Below, piece after piece: positions 60,520 through 64,000 of a DNA stretch of 64,000 nt. Positions within the stretch are counted from its first letter, which is position 1; each line of letters opens with the position of its first letter. The notes below the pieces were generated by a model that saw only the letters and a program-made list of their open reading frames with translations, was not told the DNA's origin and did not search any database. A program made the position numbers and the translations under genes. The DNA comes from Nocardioides marmorisolisilvae (GTDB lineage Bacteria > Actinomycetota > Actinomycetes > Propionibacteriales > Nocardioidaceae), in the NCBI RefSeq assembly GCF_003725775.1, contig NZ_RJSG01000001.1, positions 310,262 to 374,261 of the forward strand, given 5' to 3'.

Positions 60520-62051
60520 TGCGCGCTCCCTTCAGCAGAGTCGGAGACCGTCGGGGCGGGGTCCTTCGCGCCGACCTGCGACAGCGAGTGGTCGGTGCTC
60601 GGGTTGAGCATGTCGGCCAGCGGCTTCGGGAACAGCCCCAGGATGATCATCAGGAGCAGCACCGGGACGACCGCGACCTTCTCCCGGAGGTTCAGGTCGG
60701 TGATCGTCGCGTTGTCCTCGCGCAGCGGGCCGGTCATCGTGCGCTGGTACATCAGCAGCACGTAGATCGCGGCCAGCACGATGCCGGTGACGGCGAACGC
60801 ACCCGCCCAGGGCGAGTAGACGAACGCGCCGACGATGACGAGGAACTCCGAGACGAACGGCGAGAGGCCGGGCAGCGAGAGCACCGCCAGTCCGGAGATC
60901 AGCAGGAACCCGGCGAGCAGCGGTGCGGCCTTCTCGACGCCCGCGTAGTCGCGGATCGAGGCGGACCCGTGCCGCTTGATCAGGTAGCCGGCCACCAGGA
61001 AGAGCGCCGCGGTGGAGAGGCCGTGGTTGAACATGTAGAGGTTCGACCCCTGGAGGCCCTGGCTGTTCAGCACGAAGATGCCGAGCACGATGAAGCCGAA
61101 GTGCGACACCGAGGTGTAGGCGATCAGGCGCAGGATGTCGTCCTCGCCGATCGCCATCAGGGCGCCGTAGATGATGCTGATGATCGCCAGCACGACGACC
61201 GCCGGCGTGGCCCAGTGCGAGGCCTCCGGGAACAGCGAGAGGCAGAACCGGACCATGCCGAAGCTGCCGATCTTGTCCAGGATGCTGACCAGCAGCACCG
61301 AGGTGCCCGGGGTCGCGGACTCGGAGGTGTCCGGCAGCCAGGTGTGCACCGGGAACAGCGGCGCCTTGACCACGAACGCGACCATGAAGCCGAGGAACAG
61401 CCAGCGGCCGACGTCGGTGCTGATGTCCAGCTTGGCCAGGTCCGAGATCAGGTACGACGGATGCCCGGCCTTCGCGGACTCGACGTACAGGCCGATGACC
61501 GCGGCCAGCATGACCAGGCCGCCGAACAGGTTGTAGAGCAGGAACTTGACCGCAGCCTTGGCCCGCTTCGGGCCGCCGTAGCCGCCGACCAGGAAATAGA
61601 TCGGGATCAGCGTGGCCTCGAAGAAGACGTAGAAGAGGAACACGTCGGTCGCCGAGAAGACGCCCACGGCCAGTGCCTCGAGCGCCAGCATCCAGGCGAA
61701 GAACGCCCGCGGACTCCAGCGACCCTCGTCACCGTCGTTCCAGCCGGCCAGCATCACGATCGGCGTGAGGATCACGGTGAGCAGCACCAGCGAGAGTCCG
61801 AGGCCCTCGACGCCGAGCGCGTAGTGCGCACCGAACGCCTTGATCCACTCGTGGTTCTCGGTGAACTGCACGCCACCGTCGTTGTGGAACTTCAGCCCGA
61901 TGATCACGCCGAGGACCAGCTCGACGCCGGCGACGCTGAGGGCGAAGCGCTTGGCGTTCTCGACGGACAGGCTCTTGGGGAGCAGCGGCATGGCCACGGC
62001 GCCGAGGAACGGCACCACCAGCATCACGGTCAACCACGGGAAGTCGCTCAT
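60516..62051 (-). CDS. nuoM: NADH-quinone oxidoreductase subunit M
   Basis: A 511-residue antiporter-like subunit with about 14 membrane segments. The key Glu lies in [10 protein letters not shown], and the conserved P-x-H-T-W-L-P segment follows. The ATG at 62051 overlaps the nuoL stop (ATGA). Confidence 0.95.
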   Translation of the reverse strand: MSDFPWLTVMLVVPFLGAVAMPLLPKSLSVENAKRFALSVAGVELVLGVIIGLKFHNDGGVQFTENHEWIKAFGAHYALGVEGLGLSLVLLTVILTPIVMLAGWNDGDEGRWSPRAFFAWMLALEALAVGVFSATDVFLFYVFFEATLIPIYFLVGGYGGPKRAKAAVKFLLYNLFGGLVMLAAVIGLYVESAKAGHPSYLISDLAKLDISTDVGRWLFLGFMVAFVVKAPLFPVHTWLPDTSESATPGTSVLLVSILDKIGSFGMVRFCLSLFPEASHWATPAVVVLAIISIIYGALMAIGEDDILRLIAYTSVSHFGFIVLGIFVLNSQGLQGSNLYMFNHGLSTAALFLVAGYLIKRHGSASIRDYAGVEKAAPLLAGFLLISGLAVLSLPGLSPFVSEFLVIVGAFVYSPWAGAFAVTGIVLAAIYVLLMYQRTMTGPLREDNATITDLNLREKVAVVPVLLLMIILGLFPKPLADMLNPSTDHSLSQVGAKDPAPTVSDSAEGSAQ

Positions 62052-63949
62052 CCGAAGTTCACCGCCAGCAGGGTCAGCAGCACGAGAGCAGCTCCTCCCA
62101 GAAGGGTTAGGGCGTAGGACCGGACCAGTCCGTTCTGGACCCGGCGGAAGGTCGCGGAGATCGCGGTCAGCGCGACCGCAAGTCCCTCGACGAGACCGTC
62201 GACGACGCTGCGGTCGACGGTCGCCAGGCCGCGGATGCCGACGACACCCGGCTTGATGATGACCTCGTCGTTGAACGCGTCGCCGTACAGGTCGGCGCGG
62301 GCTGCCCGGGTGAAGACCGACACCTTGCTCGGCGCCTCCTTCGGCACCGGGCGCTTGCCCACCAGGAACCAGGCAACGGCCACCCCGGCGGCCACCACGG
62401 CCAGGGCGATCAGGCTCATCCCGACGGCACCCACCGCGAGGTGGTGCTCCTCGTGCTCGCCGACCACCGGGGTCAGCCAGTCGACGATCCAGTCACCAGC
62501 GAGCAGCAGACCGCCGCCCGCGGACAGCACCGCCAGCGCGATCAGCGGGTAGGTCATCACCTTCGGCGACTCGTGCGGGTGCACGCCCTTCTCCCACCGC
62601 TTGGTGGTTCCGAAGGTGAGCAGCATCAGGCGCGTCATGTAGAAGGCGGTGACGCCGGCGCCGATGAGGGCGCACATGCCGACCAAGAAGTTGTCGCCGA
62701 ACGCGGTCTCGATGATCTTGTCCTTCGACCAGAACCCGGCGAACGGCGGGACACCGAGGATCGCGAGGTAGCCGATGCCGAAGGTGGCGAAGGTGATCGG
62801 CATCGCCTTGCGCAGCGCTCCGTAGTGCCGCATGTTCACGTCGTCGTCCATGCCGTGCATCACCGAACCGGCGCCGAGGAACATGTTGGCCTTGAAGAAG
62901 CCGTGGGTCAGCAGGTGGAAGATCGCGAAGGCGTACCCGGCCGGGCCGAGGCCGGCGGCGAGCACCATGTAGCCGATCTGGCTCATCGTCGAACCGGCGA
63001 GCGCCTTCTTGATGTCGTCCTTCGCGCAACCGATGACAGCACCCATCAGCAGCGTGATCGTGCCGACGATGATCACGCCCGTGCGGGCGTCCTCGGTGAG
63101 GCTGAAGATGAAGTTCGAGCGGACGATCAGGTAGACCCCCGCGGTCACCATCGTCGCGGCGTGGATCAGCGCGGAGACCGGCGTCGGACCCTCCATCGCG
63201 TCCAGCAGCCAGGTCTGCAGCGGGAACTGCGCCGACTTGCCGCAGGCGGCCAGGAGCAGCAGCAGGCCGATCGCGGTCAACGTCGCACCGCTCGCCTTGT
63301 CCGCGTGGGCGGAGACGACCGCGAACGAGGTCGAGCCGAAGGTGACGAAGATCAGGGAGGCGCCCAGCGAGAGGCCGATGTCACCGACGCGGTTGATGAC
63401 GAAGGCCTTCTTGGCTGCCGCGGCCGCGGACGGCTTGTGCTGCCAGAAGCCGATCAGCAGGTACGACGCGAGGCCGACGCCCTCCCAGCCGAGGAACACC
63501 CCGACGTAGTCGGCGGCCAGCACCAGCACCAGCATCGAGGCGACGAACAGGTTGAGGTAGCCGAAAAACCGGCGGCGGCGCTCGTCGTGCTCCATGTAGC
63601 CCACGGAGTAGACGTGGATCAGCGCGCCGACACCCGTGATCAGCAGCAGGAACACCGCGGAGAGCGGGTCGTAGAGCAGGTCGATGTTCACCGAGTACGA
63701 ACCGGCGCTGAACCAGTTCCAGAGGTGCTGCGTGTACTGGCGCTCACCCTCGTCCTTGCCGAGCAGGGCGAAGAACAGGATCAGGCTGAGCACGAAGGAC
63801 GCGGCCACCGTGGCGACGCCGAGCCAGTGGCCCCACTTGTCGGTGCGCTTGCCACCGGCGAGGAGGACCAGGGCACCGAGCGCCGGAAGGGCGATCACGA
63901 GCCACAGGATGGAGAACACCCCGTCGGTCTGAACAGCTGTCACGTGCAC
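62048..63949 (-). CDS. nuoL: NADH-quinone oxidoreductase subunit L
   Basis: A 633-residue subunit with about 16 membrane segments. Membrane Glu in [10 protein letters not shown], then [22 protein letters not shown]; the C-terminal long lateral helix is present. GTG start with AAGGGG five bases upstream, 9 bases behind the nuoK stop. Confidence 0.95.
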   Translation of the reverse strand: MHVTAVQTDGVFSILWLVIALPALGALVLLAGGKRTDKWGHWLGVATVAASFVLSLILFFALLGKDEGERQYTQHLWNWFSAGSYSVNIDLLYDPLSAVFLLLITGVGALIHVYSVGYMEHDERRRRFFGYLNLFVASMLVLVLAADYVGVFLGWEGVGLASYLLIGFWQHKPSAAAAAKKAFVINRVGDIGLSLGASLIFVTFGSTSFAVVSAHADKASGATLTAIGLLLLLAACGKSAQFPLQTWLLDAMEGPTPVSALIHAATMVTAGVYLIVRSNFIFSLTEDARTGVIIVGTITLLMGAVIGCAKDDIKKALAGSTMSQIGYMVLAAGLGPAGYAFAIFHLLTHGFFKANMFLGAGSVMHGMDDDVNMRHYGALRKAMPITFATFGIGYLAILGVPPFAGFWSKDKIIETAFGDNFLVGMCALIGAGVTAFYMTRLMLLTFGTTKRWEKGVHPHESPKVMTYPLIALAVLSAGGGLLLAGDWIVDWLTPVVGEHEEHHLAVGAVGMSLIALAVVAAGVAVAWFLVGKRPVPKEAPSKVSVFTRAARADLYGDAFNDEVIIKPGVVGIRGLATVDRSVVDGLVEGLAVALTAISATFRRVQNGLVRSYALTLLGGAALVLLTLLAVNFG

Positions 63950-63958
63950 GAGGACCCC

Positions 63959-64000
63959 TTAGTACTTCAGCAGGCTCGCGTCGTCGACCGAGGCCGAACG
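63959..64000 (-). CDS. nuoK: NADH-quinone oxidoreductase subunit K, C-terminal end
   Basis: Only the last 13 codons are in the window (R-S-A-S-V-D-D-A-S-L-L-K-Y, then TAA). The D-D-x-x-L-L ending and the place before nuoL identify it as NuoK. Confidence 0.8.
   Translation of the reverse strand, partial: RSASVDDASLLKY

Noticed and set aside
1-64000. CRISPR array, prophage, insertion sequence or integrase
   Set aside because: No regularly spaced repeats, no cas, phage or transposase genes were seen. The only mobile-looking DNA is the short dispersed repeat.

Overview
The window comes from a high-GC actinobacterium. Short intergenic gaps, frequent GTG starts, many ATGA/GTGA four-base gene overlaps, an mce locus, polyprenyl-diphosphate synthase linked to complex I, and korAB of the mycobacterial type all fit. 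A member of the Nocardioidaceae (Nocardioides-like) is my best guess; the sequence alone does not prove the genus. No stretch longer than about 300 bases lacks a gene. The largest gap, 52630-52871, holds the promoters between the sulfate transporter and korAB.

Region by region. 1-630 is the end of an unrecognised gene. 638-11471 (minus strand) is a complete mce lipid-import operon: two YrbE permeases, six MCE proteins A-F, two Mce-associated proteins and an alpha/beta hydrolase. It is divergent from a tandem-domain TetR regulator of the Mce3R kind, which overlaps a frameshifted PHA-synthase-like gene. 13859-14810 is a small accessory patch with a lipoprotein and a HicAB toxin-antitoxin pair. 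14872-21901 (minus) is a seven-gene acyl-CoA catabolic operon: MaoC hydratase, SCP2-type thiolase, SRPBCC protein, two SDRs, acyl-CoA ligase and acyl-CoA dehydrogenase. A divergent AraC regulator faces it. 22881-28938 carries an alpha-methylacyl-CoA racemase, a secreted esterase, a Baeyer-Villiger-type monooxygenase, an SDR and a DapB-like reductase behind a KstR-like operator.

28935-35559 (minus) is a six-gene gamma-glutamylation pathway for an amine: permease, GntR regulator, PuuA-like ligase, aldehyde dehydrogenase, SDR and PuuD-like hydrolase. A divergent pair follows, a choline-kinase-like phosphotransferase and a dimethylglycine/sarcosine dehydrogenase, at 35677-38998. 38951-48201 holds mixed single genes: DUF347 and DUF2231 membrane proteins, methyltransferase, SGNH esterase, tRNA-Tyr, YajQ, a ZIP transporter with an IdeR/DtxR-like box, a PAP2 protein, a large membrane protein, a luciferase-like oxidoreductase and an SRPBCC protein. 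48246-49032 is an MNT/HEPN toxin-antitoxin module whose toxin gene is frameshifted. 49029-52629 (minus) is a sulfate ABC transporter. 52872-55879 is korAB, ending in a strong terminator. 56039-57537 is an SDR-TetR pair with its own operator. 57546-64000 (minus) is the end of the nuo operon (nuoK fragment, L, M, N), coupled to a polyprenyl-diphosphate synthase and a DUF2752 protein.

Together the left 29 kb reads as import (mce), activation (ligase), beta-oxidation (dehydrogenase, hydratase, SDRs, thiolase), racemisation of methyl branches (racemase) and ketone oxidation for a sterol- or isoprenoid-like lipid; the substrate is inference. A family of short repeats built on GGTTGAG...CTGTCGAAACC is scattered through the window and has entered two reading frames without breaking them.
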